A DNA stretch of 36,387 nucleotides, from assembly GCA_002686855.1 (NCBI GenBank), contig NYYQ01000012.1, forward strand, positions 1-36,387, given 5' to 3'. This DNA is from Candidatus Woesearchaeota archaeon (GTDB lineage: Archaea; Nanobdellota; Nanobdellia; Woesearchaeales; GW2011-AR4). Of this stretch, positions 17,420-25,096 are shown one piece after another. The position numbers were made by a program, and so were the translations under genes. Every line of letters starts with the position of its first letter. Within the stretch, counting starts at the first letter, position 1. The notes below the pieces were generated by a model. That model searched no databases, was not told where the DNA came from, and saw only the letters and a program-made list of their open reading frames with translations.

Positions 17420-18046
17420 ATGGTCTTATTTAGTTTTGGCAAAAAAAAGAAAAAACCCGAGCAAGCAGCTCCTGGCAGCCCCATTGAACAAATCATGGCT
17501 TTAAAACAACAGGGCATGGTTGATGACCAAATTATCAAGGAACTTGAAAGACAGGGCTATAATTCTTCCCAGATTTTTGATGCCCTGAACCAAGTAAATA
17601 TACAAGCACCTACATCAGCAGGACAGCCTCCGGGCTATAACATGCCATCACCTCAACAAGATCTTTCTTATGAGCAGCCTCCACCACAAAAACCACAGCC
17701 AAGAGAGACCCTGGACAGGGAGCAAATAGAAGAAATTGTTGAAGCAATAATAGATGAAAAGTGGAAAGAGTTTGAGGAAGATGTTAAAAAGATAATTGAG
17801 TGGAAAGATAGTACACAGACAAGGATAAATCATCTTGACCAGCAGATAAAAGATTTAGCTACAAGCTTAAATTCATTGCATAAAAACCTTCTAAATAAGA
17901 TTTCTGATTATGATAAGAATATAACAGATGTAGGAACAGAAATAAAGGCCATGGAAAAGGTTTTCCAGAAAATTCTTCCAAATCTGACAGAAAATGTAAA
18001 CAAGCTGGAACGGATGAGCAAAGGCTCTAAATCAACTAAGAAATAA
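17420..18046 (+). CDS. Coiled-coil protein with proline/glutamine-rich linker (208 residues)
   Basis: Order: a lysine-rich N-terminus (FGKKKKKPE), a helical domain at 20-55 with two similar short helices (MVDDQIIKELERQGYNSSQI), a Pro/Gln-rich linker (60-95), then a coiled coil (about 100-200). This suggests a cytoplasmic adaptor or scaffold. GAGG lies six bases before the ATG, unlike the leaderless neighbour, so it is probably the second gene of an operon. Its stop is one base from the stop of the convergent membrane-protein operon. Function is unknown; the link to the secretion machine is by location. Confidence 0.75.
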   Translation: MVLFSFGKKKKKPEQAAPGSPIEQIMALKQQGMVDDQIIKELERQGYNSSQIFDALNQVNIQAPTSAGQPPGYNMPSPQQDLSYEQPPPQKPQPRETLDREQIEEIVEAIIDEKWKEFEEDVKKIIEWKDSTQTRINHLDQQIKDLATSLNSLHKNLLNKISDYDKNITDVGTEIKAMEKVFQKILPNLTENVNKLERMSKGSKSTKK

Positions 18047-18047
18047 A

Positions 18048-18551
18048 CTACATCTGCTTTGCAGCCAAAAGTCCAACAGTAAACACTGCCACCAGAGTTA
18101 TAAGAACAATTCCAAGAAAATTTGGATGAAATAAAACTGTGGATGATTTGCTGAAATCCTCCCCCGTTTCCGGAACTTCAATATTTTCTCTTACTACTGA
18201 CAAAGTTCCAACGACAAGGGCAATAACCATAACAACAAGCACAAGCCATTTCACGGCAGGAAGCGCATCTGTACCAGCAGTTACACCAATTGATCTCGAA
18301 GCAACAGATATAATAGCAACGAATACCAAAACTACAGCAAAAAGTGGTGATACCTGCTTAACAACCAAAGTGGCTAAATCCGATAGTATTACAAAAAAAC
18401 CGGCAACCACTGCAATAAGTGAGTTAATCAGCTGATTTTGGCCTAAAATCCTTGTATAAAGTAATATTGCATATATAAAAAGGAATACAAAAAGGAATAC
18501 AAAAACAATAGAAAGGCCTTCTACGGATGCTGCATCAAGAAAAGTTGCCAT
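18048..18551 (-). CDS. Five-helix membrane protein, paralogue 3
   Basis: 167 residues with predicted helices near 12-33, 43-60, 66-85, 100-119 and 143-163. Between helices 1 and 2 it has LYTRILGQNQLINSLIAVV, matching in layout the KIFG...NSAIA and KVFG...NSIAA segments of the next two genes. The three therefore form a tandem family. Its start is two bases after the stop of the upstream paralogue. No catalytic motif is seen. It could be a membrane complex of the pilus/secretion locus. Confidence 0.75.
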   Translation of the reverse strand: MATFLDAASVEGLSIVFVFLFVFLFIYAILLYTRILGQNQLINSLIAVVAGFFVILSDLATLVVKQVSPLFAVVLVFVAIISVASRSIGVTAGTDALPAVKWLVLVVMVIALVVGTLSVVRENIEVPETGEDFSKSSTVLFHPNFLGIVLITLVAVFTVGLLAAKQM

Positions 18552-18553
18552 TT

Positions 18554-19147
18554 TTATTTGTTGAACAGTTTTGGAAAGTCCATACCAATCCTTCTCATTA
18601 CCCCTACTTTGTCTCTTTCTCCTTCTCCTCCAGTAATAAATGCTATGATAACACCAAACATGATTAACATTACAACTACACCTAGAGCATCAGAACCAAA
18701 AGTATCATCCATCCAATTGGTAATGGAAGAACCTCCCCATCCTGCAGCACTGCCAAATATCATGGCTAAAAAAATAACAGAAATAAGGGCTACCCATCCA
18801 GGCATTGTCGCACCAAGTAATATTTTTTCATGTCCAAAAACCCCTATCATGATCATCAATGCTACAATTGCAACAACAAATATTCCTACTTGGGGTAAAA
18901 CACTGTTAATTATTTCAACAGGATCAATCCCAGCAGGCAAATCTCCAGTTATATGAGGTATGATGACTGTCAATGCAAAAACAAGGGCTATGGCTGAATT
19001 CATATTTCTTTTTTCCTCTCCAAAAATCTTGCTTTTTTCCAAAACTGCAAATATTACAGTAAATATAAGAAGAAATGGTAGCATAACATCTGTAAAACCA
19101 AAGTCTTCCAATGCCTCAAAAAATTCCTCAAGTCCACTATTTGCCAT
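18554..19147 (-). CDS. Five-helix membrane protein, paralogue 2
   Basis: 197 residues with helices near 20-37, 50-67, 86-104, 116-133 and 154-172. The N-terminus GFTDVMLPFLLIFTVIFAVL is strikingly like IFDVVLPFLLVFTIVFALL of paralogue 1, followed by KSKIFGEEKRNMNSAIALV. A short charged C-terminal tail (MRRIGMDFPKLFNK) is probably cytoplasmic. It is the middle gene of the three-gene run; no known family is recognised beyond this set. Confidence 0.77.
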   Translation of the reverse strand: MANSGLEEFFEALEDFGFTDVMLPFLLIFTVIFAVLEKSKIFGEEKRNMNSAIALVFALTVIIPHITGDLPAGIDPVEIINSVLPQVGIFVVAIVALMIMIGVFGHEKILLGATMPGWVALISVIFLAMIFGSAAGWGGSSITNWMDDTFGSDALGVVVMLIMFGVIIAFITGGEGERDKVGVMRRIGMDFPKLFNK

Positions 19148-19200
19148 TAACCATCACTTTTTTGCTTAGTATGTATTATTAAATTTAAACTTTTTAAACT

Positions 19201-19749
19201 TTACGATGATTTCTTCTCAGGTTTCCTATCTTGGGTTACGTATACAATAAAAAATACCACTAAAACTAGTAATACTACTGATCCCACAAGTTCTCCACCG
19301 CTTGAACCGCTGAAAAAATCAGATGTTTCATCAAGCAATCCAAAAGCATCAAGGAAAATAAATGCTAGGCCAAGAAAAACTATAACCATAAACACGGTCT
19401 TCCAGCCGCCTTCCAAAAAAACACCTTCTGGTTTTTCCTGGAAAAATGACCCCACTAAAAGCAGGAAAAGCACTATTAAGAAAAGCAATACCACGAAGCT
19501 GGCTGATACCTGTGTTATGATCTCAACTAACTCTGAAGAACCAACAACAAAAAATGATATCACAAAAGCAGCTATAGAGTTAAGATTTTTCTTTGTATAA
19601 GTTTTGTCACCTATCTTCTCCACACCAAAAACTTTTGTTCTTTCCAATAACGCAAAAACAATCGTAAAAACAAGAAGGAAAGGCAACACTACATCAAAGA
19701 TACCTATACTATCAAAAAACTCCATTATATCTCTAAATGCACTGGCCAT
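19201..19749 (-). CDS. Five-helix membrane protein, paralogue 1
   Basis: 182 residues with helices near 20-36, 56-70, 82-102, 117-135 and 152-172. It shares DVVLPFLLVFTIVFALLERT-type helix 1 and the KVFG...KNLNSIAAFV loop/helix 2 with the next two genes. It is first in the operon: a TATA-like GTTTATATATAG (minus strand, about 19776-19787) is centred 31 bases before the ATG. The tail DRKPEKKSS is basic and probably cytoplasmic. Confidence 0.77.
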   Translation of the reverse strand: MASAFRDIMEFFDSIGIFDVVLPFLLVFTIVFALLERTKVFGVEKIGDKTYTKKNLNSIAAFVISFFVVGSSELVEIITQVSASFVVLLFLIVLFLLLVGSFFQEKPEGVFLEGGWKTVFMVIVFLGLAFIFLDAFGLLDETSDFFSGSSGGELVGSVVLLVLVVFFIVYVTQDRKPEKKSS

Positions 19750-19833
19750 CTTTTTTAATTATTTTATTGAGTAAACTATATATAAACTTTTCGAAAATAC
19801 CTTCATAAAAAACATGGTTATAAATTTAAAAAA

Positions 19834-19843
19834 CTTTATAAAA
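19834..19843 (+). promoter_or_regulatory. Probable promoter of the translin-aspS leader
   Basis: CTTTATAAAA is centred about 24 bases before GTCAAAAACCAC at 19861, so transcription would begin at or next to the first hairpin repeat. No closer TATA box is seen before the translin ATG at 20153. This implies a structured leader of about 290 bases. Confidence 0.45.
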
Positions 19844-19860
19844 CAGGGGAGTTTACAAAA

Positions 19861-19992
19861 GTCAAAAACCACACATCAGAGATGAGTAGTGTGTTTTTAC
19901 TATAGCTAGTATTGTCTGGTGGTTTTTGACTAAGCGAATTCCACCAATCATACACACAAAACTCGTAGATTTTCATGAGAATTGGTGGAATT
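19861..19992 (+). repeat. Hairpin-rich repeat, copy A
   Basis: Two consecutive inverted repeats: GTCAAAAACCAC (19861-19872) with GTGGTTTTTGAC (19919-19930), and AATTCCACCAAT (19937-19948) with ATTGGTGGAATT (19981-19992). It shares ACTATAGCTA-type and GACTAAGCGAATTCCACCA segments with copy C at 36146. Confidence 0.8.
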
Positions 19993-19999
19993 TTAGTGT

Positions 20000-20139
20000 G
20001 TCAAAAACCACCCATCACAGATGGGTGGCATGATGAACATAACTATCTACAGCAAGTGGTTTTTGACGCCAGGAATACTACCAATAATGATGGTGGTTTT
20101 CGAGCACTACTCATACCACCAATCTAAGATTGGTGGTAT
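20000..20139 (+). repeat. Hairpin-rich repeat, copy B
   Basis: GTCAAAAACCAC (20000-20011) pairs with GTGGTTTTTGAC (20056-20067). CCACCCATC/GATGGGTGG (20008-20028, loop ACA) competes for the same bases, allowing two alternative folds. A perfect 12-pair hairpin ATACCACCAATC-TAA-GATTGGTGGTAT (20113-20139) ends 13 bases before the translin ATG. Confidence 0.8.
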
Positions 20140-20152
20140 TCCGTTGTATTAA

Positions 20153-20719
20153 ATGCTAAATGCAAAAGAATTTGAAAAAATAAGGGAAGACTTAGCTGCT
20201 TTTGAAGCTAAAAGAGAGTCTGTAATACAAAAATCCAGGGAGATCATTAACTTATCTAAAAGAATAATTTATGCCTTGCATAGAAATGATGTAAAGACTG
20301 CTTCTTCTCTTGTAAAGGATATTGAAAAGGGGAAAAAAACCCTTACAAATGTAAGAATGGATACAAACATAAATATTGTTGCCTTGCAGGAATATGCTGA
20401 AGCCCTATGCTATTATCACTTTGTCAAAAACAAAAAAATACCAACTGCAACATCATTAAAAATTGGCAATGAAAGCTATTTGCTTGGTTTATGTGATTTA
20501 ACCGGGGAACTAGTAAGAAAAGCAGTAAATGACGTTATAAATAAAAATTTTAAAGCCGCCTTTGAAATCAAAAATCTTGTTGAGGAGATATATGGTGAAT
20601 TTCTAAAATTTAATCTAAGAAACTCTGAATTAAGAAAGAAATCAGACCAGATAAAATGGAATTTGAAGAAACTAGAAGATGTTGTTTTTGAACTAAAGCT
20701 GAAAGGTAAATTAAAATGA
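20153..20719 (+). CDS. Translin-family RNA/ssDNA-binding protein
   Basis: An all-helical 188-residue protein with translin/TRAX signatures: SREIINLSKRIIYALHRND near 28-46, QEYAEA in the middle, and YLLGLCDLTGELVRKAVND near 108-126, the most conserved family stretch. Translin and TRAX form ring octamers that bind or cut small RNAs; acidic residues in the middle helices could allow nuclease activity, which I cannot decide. Archaeal members are known. It overlaps aspS by four bases (ATGA), a tight coupling to a tRNA synthetase. Its leader is the double hairpin repeat, and no ribosome-binding site is evident. Confidence 0.82.
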   Translation: MLNAKEFEKIREDLAAFEAKRESVIQKSREIINLSKRIIYALHRNDVKTASSLVKDIEKGKKTLTNVRMDTNINIVALQEYAEALCYYHFVKNKKIPTATSLKIGNESYLLGLCDLTGELVRKAVNDVINKNFKAAFEIKNLVEEIYGEFLKFNLRNSELRKKSDQIKWNLKKLEDVVFELKLKGKLK

Positions 20720-22461
20720 GGACGCATACTTGTGGAGAATTAACAAAAAAAGATATAAAAAAAACTGTTTCTTTATCGGGTTGGGTTCAAAGCAGTAGAG
20801 ATCATGGGGGCATTATTTTCATTGACTTAAGGGACAGGTATGGCCTTACCCAGATAGTTTTTGACCCAAAACACAACAAAAAAAATCATGCAGAAGCTGA
20901 AAAACTAAGAAGGGAAGATGTTATTGCAGTAAAAGGCAAAGTAAGGCATAGAGGCAAAGGTCTTGAAAACCCCAATCTTAAAACAGGAGAAATAGAAATC
21001 CTTGTTGATGAATTAGAAGTATTAAGTAAAGCAGATACACCTCCCATTGAGGTAGAAAATAGAATTGATGCAAATGAAGACATAAGGTTAAAATATAGGT
21101 TTTTAGATTTAAGAAGGCCAAAGATGCAGAAACATTTGCTAGTTAGGCATCAGGCTGCTCAGGCTGCTCGTGCTTATTTGGATAAAAATAATTTTCTTGA
21201 GATTGAAACACCGATGCTTGTTAAGGCAACTCCAGAAGGCGCTAGAGATTATATTGTCCCATCACGTACAAATCCCGGCAAATGGTTTGCATTGCCTCAA
21301 AGCCCCCAATTATACAAGCAAATTTTAATGGTTTCTGGTTTTGACCGTTATTACCAGCTAGCCAGATGCTTGAGGGATGAGGATTTAAGGCAAGATAGGC
21401 AGCCAGAACATACTCAGATTGATCTAGAGATGAGTTTTGTTGAGCAGGAAGATGTCTTAAACATGGTTGAAGGGCTTTATAAGCACATGATGAAATCTGT
21501 TCTTGAAATTGATATTAAAGAAAAGTTTCCCAGAATGTCTTATGCAGAAGCAATAGATAGGTTTGGAACAGACAAGCCAGATTTAAGATTTAAGCTTGAA
21601 TTAATTGACGTAACAGATATTGTAAAAGATTCTGATTTTGAAGTCTTTAAGAAAACTGAACAGGTTAAATGCCTTGCTCCTGAAAAAGATTTTTCCAGAA
21701 AAGAACTTGACGAATATATAAATTTCTGCCAGCAGAATGGTGCAAAGGGAATGGCATGGATGCGTGTTACAAAAAAAGGCCTTGAAAGCAATATTGTAAA
21801 ATTCTTTAATCCTTCTATTCAAAAAAAATTATTGCAAAAAACAAAAGCAAAGAAAGGTGTCTTAATGTTTATTGCCGATAAGCCAGAAGCTGTTGCTGAA
21901 ATATTAGGCAAATTAAGATTAAAATTAAGTGAAGATTTGAAATTGACCAATAAAAAAGATTTCGAGTTCTGCTGGGTTTTGGATTTTCCTTTATTTGAAT
22001 GGGATGATGAAAACAGTAAATGGATGCCTTGCCACCACATCTTCACAGCTCCGAATAAAGAACACTTGAAGTTTTTGGAGAAAAACCCGGAAAAAGTTCA
22101 TGCAAACTTATATGATTTAGTCTTAAATGGTGTTGAATTAGGCTCTGGCTCAATAAGGGAAACTAATCCTGAAATTCAAAAGAAACTTTTTAAGATGATT
22201 GGCTTAAGTGATAAGGAAGCCCAAAGAAAATTTGGTTTCTTAATGGATGCTTTCAAATACGGAACTCCGCCGCATGGAGGTATTGGACTTGGCTTTGATA
22301 GAATAGTGGCCTTAATGTGCAACCATCATGACATTAGGGAAGTCATAGCCTTCCCAAAAAACAAAAACGCAGAATGCCCAATGGATGGAAGCCCTTCAGA
22401 TGTACCAGACAACCAACTCAAAGAACTTCATGTTAAAAGTGATTTGGTTAAGAAGCAGTAA
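20716..22461 (+). CDS. aspS: Aspartyl-tRNA synthetase, bacterial type with GAD domain
   Basis: 581 residues. An N-terminal OB fold (about 1-105; SGWVQSSRDHGGIIFIDLRD) is followed by the class IIb core with QSPQLYKQ at 195-202 and motif 2 in RCLRDEDLRQDRQPEHTQ at 217-234. A roughly 130-residue GAD insertion (about 290-420) and motif 3 GIGLGFDRI at 522-530 follow. Typical archaeal AspRS has about 430 residues and lacks the GAD insertion, so this is the bacterial form, presumably gained by transfer. Whether it also charges tRNA-Asn cannot be decided from this window. It overlaps the translin gene by four bases. Confidence 0.95.
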   Translation: MRTHTCGELTKKDIKKTVSLSGWVQSSRDHGGIIFIDLRDRYGLTQIVFDPKHNKKNHAEAEKLRREDVIAVKGKVRHRGKGLENPNLKTGEIEILVDELEVLSKADTPPIEVENRIDANEDIRLKYRFLDLRRPKMQKHLLVRHQAAQAARAYLDKNNFLEIETPMLVKATPEGARDYIVPSRTNPGKWFALPQSPQLYKQILMVSGFDRYYQLARCLRDEDLRQDRQPEHTQIDLEMSFVEQEDVLNMVEGLYKHMMKSVLEIDIKEKFPRMSYAEAIDRFGTDKPDLRFKLELIDVTDIVKDSDFEVFKKTEQVKCLAPEKDFSRKELDEYINFCQQNGAKGMAWMRVTKKGLESNIVKFFNPSIQKKLLQKTKAKKGVLMFIADKPEAVAEILGKLRLKLSEDLKLTNKKDFEFCWVLDFPLFEWDDENSKWMPCHHIFTAPNKEHLKFLEKNPEKVHANLYDLVLNGVELGSGSIRETNPEIQKKLFKMIGLSDKEAQRKFGFLMDAFKYGTPPHGGIGLGFDRIVALMCNHHDIREVIAFPKNKNAECPMDGSPSDVPDNQLKELHVKSDLVKKQ

Positions 22462-22747
22462 TTTAGTTCTTTCTTTTTGAAAAAGTTCGTATAACTCACC
22501 TTTCACTCACAAATAGTTCGCAAAAAGTGTGTTACATGTTCGTGAGTGTCGCTTCTACATTATTATTTTACGTGTGTGCAGAATGTAATAACACAGCCAA
22601 TGAATTAGTTAGGACTATTTTAATAAAAAAAGTAAATAATACACCCCATCTTTATATAGAAAATTTTATTTTTAACAATCTAGAAATAAATAATCATCTG
22701 GTTTTTTAGTAGTTTTTATAAAGTTTCAATACTAAAGGCTCTATAGA

Positions 22748-22960
22748 ATGGATTTCAAATGGAAGATTATATTTATTATATCTGTATTAATTATTTTATT
22801 TACCTTATCGGTCCCTTTTAATAGATGTGAAATCACTACAGAATACTATGGAATAGATTACCAGATAGGTAAACATAATGAGACTTTACCCTTATTTGTT
22901 GTATTGATGGAAAATTCAACACTATTCCCATGTAAAATAAATAGTGTTAGTATAAGCTAA
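22748..22960 (+). CDS. Small single-pass membrane or secreted protein (70 residues)
   Basis: MDFKWKIIFIISVLIILFTL is a positively charged start plus a hydrophobic helix, either an anchor or an uncleaved signal. About 45 polar residues with two cysteines follow (NRCEI and FPCKI), which could form a disulphide outside the cell. TTTTTATAAAG (22713-22723) is centred 29 bases before the ATG, fitting a leaderless transcript. It lies inside the inverted-repeat-bounded block. No family is recognised. Confidence 0.55.
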   Translation: MDFKWKIIFIISVLIILFTLSVPFNRCEITTEYYGIDYQIGKHNETLPLFVVLMENSTLFPCKINSVSIS

Positions 22961-23114
22961 TGTAAAATAAAAAAGCACTAGTTTACTTGCTCTTTATTCT
23001 TCACACACGTCGATTTATCTCTCTCGCTTAATGTATGTACATTAAACGTAAACTTCGCGGATCTTTTCATTTCTAAAAAGACAAAACAATTCTAAAATAA
23101 TATAAGAACTAAAT

Positions 23115-23332
23115 CCGAATTTCCATCAAAGAAAATTCGGGCGACACTCACAACTAAATCCTCACGAATTCGGACATCAAAATCCTCATTCGTTGCGGCT
23201 TAGCTCATGTAACACATCTTAAATGATTCACTCACTCAGCCATCAAAGGCTTCGTTCGCTCAACTAACTTTTTTCTCCGAAAAAAGTCTCGTCAGTCGGG
23301 TTGCCATACTGACGAGCCTATCGGTCATTTAA
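23115..23332. other. Structured non-coding stretch, possible small RNA
   Basis: Consecutive stems: CCGAATTT/AAATTCGG (23115-23140); CTTAAATGA (23218-23226) with TCATTTAAG (23324-23332); inside the latter, CTCGTCAGT/ACTGACGAG (23287-23315) with an 11-base loop. The stretch is GC-richer than its surroundings and has no open frame of useful length on either strand. No RNA family is recognised. Confidence 0.4.
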
Positions 23333-23401
23333 GAAAGTCCGTTACACGAACTTTACTGTTTGTCCTTAAATTTATATACTAACTAATAATTCCCTATTCC
23401 C

Positions 23402-23950
23402 ATGCAAATAAACCTAATAACATCAAACTTAAGCAAAGTAAAAGAATTCAAAGCAATACTGGGAGATAAAGTTCAAATTAACCACCTCAATATTGAATAT
23501 AAAGAACTAAGAAGCAATAACCCTGAAGAGATAGCAAAAGAATCAGCTAAAAGGCTTGCAGATGAATTAAACAAGACAGTAGTAGTTGAAGACTCTGGTT
23601 TGTTCATAAAAGCATTAAATGATTTTCCAGGAACCTGCTCAGCATATATCCATAAAAGAATAGGATTAAAAGGAATTTTAAAGCTGATGGAAAACATTGA
23701 AGATAGAACTTGCTTTTACAAATCAGCAGTTGCTTACTGCGAACCAAATAAACAACCAATTTCTTTCCTAGGTGAAGAAAAGGGAACTATAGCATTAGAA
23801 GAAAAAGGAGCCCATGGCTTTGGTCATGATACTATTTTTATTCCAGAAAGCAGCAATAAAACCTATGGAGAAATAGAAAAATGCGAAACTATTAAAAGAT
23901 TCAGAAAAATCGCGATTGAGAAACTGAAAGACTGCCTGGAGGAACAATAA
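23402..23950 (+). CDS. XTP/dITP diphosphatase (RdgB/HAM1 family)
   Basis: Hydrolyses non-canonical purine nucleoside triphosphates (XTP, dITP) to monophosphates, keeping them out of DNA and RNA. The 182-residue protein has the family start LITSNLSKVKEF, the conserved VVVEDSGLFIKALNDFPGTC block (about 60-79) and GFGHDTIFIP near 139-148, which normally reads GFGYDPIF. TTTATATAC (23371-23379) is centred 27 bases before the ATG, a leaderless arrangement. It is first of three overlapping genes; its stop shares one base with the next start. Confidence 0.92.
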   Translation: MQINLITSNLSKVKEFKAILGDKVQINHLNIEYKELRSNNPEEIAKESAKRLADELNKTVVVEDSGLFIKALNDFPGTCSAYIHKRIGLKGILKLMENIEDRTCFYKSAVAYCEPNKQPISFLGEEKGTIALEEKGAHGFGHDTIFIPESSNKTYGEIEKCETIKRFRKIAIEKLKDCLEEQ

Positions 23951-24540
23951 TGATAAAGAAAATAAAAGAGTTGATGGAAACAAAAGAAGAGATAAATGTA
24001 ATAAAAAACAATCTAAGCTATACCTCAACTGCTGTGTCAGAATTAAAAGAAGAAATAAGCTCCTTAAAAGAGCACCTAAACAACAATTTAGAAGAAGTCA
24101 GCCATAAATCCACTGAAATCCTCAAAAACTTCCAGGAAAACATGGATAAAATAAAGGATGTGAATCATAATTTCGAAAAAGAATTCTTTCAATTCAAACT
24201 ATTAAAATCGCAGATGCAAAAGAAAGTGATGGAAAAGTTTGAGGAAGAGCTTGACAAAGAGCTTAAGATACAAAGTGAAAAATTAGAAAGTGATGCAGAA
24301 ATTTACAATGAATTAAGAGAAAATATTGAAGAGATAACAACAAAAGTAAACAACTTAGGAGAAGAAATAAACAAATTCATAGAAATAAGCCAGACTATAA
24401 AGAAAGAAGACTTTGAGATGACAAGGTTTGCAAACAAATTAAGGGAAATGGACAGGGAAAAATTAGACTTAATGAGAAAGCTTGATACTATGGAAAGATT
24501 AGTTTCAAAAATGAGAAGGAATGAACATATCATAAGATGA
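23950..24540 (+). CDS. Coiled-coil protein of unknown function (196 residues)
   Basis: Almost entirely helical and charged, with heptad-like Leu/Ile spacing throughout (ISSLKEHLNNNLEEV; LREMDREKLDLMRKLDTMER). No membrane helix, cysteine or enzyme motif is present. It overlaps the XTP diphosphatase stop by one base and the acetyltransferase start by four bases, so the three genes are translationally coupled. It resembles many archaeal coiled-coil proteins only in general character. Confidence 0.75.
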   Translation: MIKKIKELMETKEEINVIKNNLSYTSTAVSELKEEISSLKEHLNNNLEEVSHKSTEILKNFQENMDKIKDVNHNFEKEFFQFKLLKSQMQKKVMEKFEEELDKELKIQSEKLESDAEIYNELRENIEEITTKVNNLGEEINKFIEISQTIKKEDFEMTRFANKLREMDREKLDLMRKLDTMERLVSKMRRNEHIIR

Positions 24541-25007
24541 ATCTAAGAAAAGCTACTGTAAACGATGCAAATGGAATTTCTAAAGTTTTAATAGAAAGCT
24601 ATAATATAAAAGATTTAGAAGAAGGACAACAAATTTTCGAAGAAGAAAGAGCCAAATCACACCATTATATTGTTGCTGAAAAAGATGAAAAAATTATTGG
24701 AATTGTAACATGGCTTATGCACGGCTTGCCAAAACACCAATTAGCAGAACTTGACAGGATTGCAGTCCTTCCAGAATACCAAGGCAAAGGGGTTGCAAAA
24801 CAATTATTCAATGTCTTAGTAGAACATGCAAACGAATTCTTCAAAAAACATAACTCAAAATTAAGAAAACTGTACCTATTAACACATGCTGATAATGAAA
24901 GGGCCCATAAATTCTATGAAAAAATGGGATTTAAGCATGAAACAACTTTAAAACAGCATTACTACAAAGACAAGGATGAATTTGTTTTTAGCATGTTTTT
25001 TGATTGA
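24537..25007 (+). CDS. GNAT-family N-acetyltransferase
   Basis: Transfers an acetyl group from acetyl-CoA to an unknown amine. The 156-residue protein has the GNAT order: an N-terminal strand LRKATVNDANGISKVL, motif A LDRIAVLPEYQGKGVAKQLF (about 79-98) with the CoA-binding QGKGVA loop, and motif B AHKFYEKMGFKHE near 125-137. It is the last gene of a coupled three-gene operon. It could act on a protein N-terminus or a small molecule; sequence alone does not decide. Confidence 0.88.
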   Translation: MNLRKATVNDANGISKVLIESYNIKDLEEGQQIFEEERAKSHHYIVAEKDEKIIGIVTWLMHGLPKHQLAELDRIAVLPEYQGKGVAKQLFNVLVEHANEFFKKHNSKLRKLYLLTHADNERAHKFYEKMGFKHETTLKQHYYKDKDEFVFSMFFD

Positions 25008-25023
25008 ATTATTTTTTTATTAT

Positions 25024-25066
25024 CGTGAAATGCACTAATTAGTTTAATTATTATCTGCATTTCACG
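25024..25066. terminator. Hairpin between convergent genes
   Basis: CGTGAAATGCA (25024-25034) and TGCATTTCACG (25056-25066) form a perfect 11-pair stem with a 21-base AT-rich loop. It lies between the acetyltransferase stop and the convergent gene ending at 25097, so it could end transcripts from both sides. Confidence 0.45.
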
Positions 25067-25096
25067 AGATTAGAAATGTGTTCAAATTTCATCTAA

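Larger units (their letters stand above)
22482..23354. repeat. Inverted-repeat-bounded block of 873 bases
   Basis: Left arms, outside to inside: AAAGTTCGTATAAC (22482-22495), TGTGTTACATG (22528-22538), GTGAGTGTCG (22542-22551), ACGTGTGTG (22570-22578). Their reverse complements occur in mirror order: CACACACGT (23002-23010), CGACACTCAC (23142-23151), CATGTAACACA (23206-23216), GTTACACGAACTTT (23341-23354, one mismatch). The right side is expanded by extra sequence. It looks like a degenerate mobile or captured module around the small gene at 22748; no transposase is seen. Confidence 0.55.

Noticed and set aside
19861-20139. CRISPR array
   Set aside because: Repeats are only two here, are themselves inverted repeats with internal divergence, and do not alternate with equal-length spacers.
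19861-20152. T-box riboswitch controlling aspS
   Set aside because: T-boxes are bacterial, and no T-box consensus or specifier loop is visible; the element also occurs upstream of an agmatinase-family gene.
22527-22709. 60-residue open frame MCYMFVSVA...
   Set aside because: It begins with GTG inside the left inverted-repeat arm, has no promoter or ribosome-binding site, and its sequence is not protein-like beyond a hydrophobic start.
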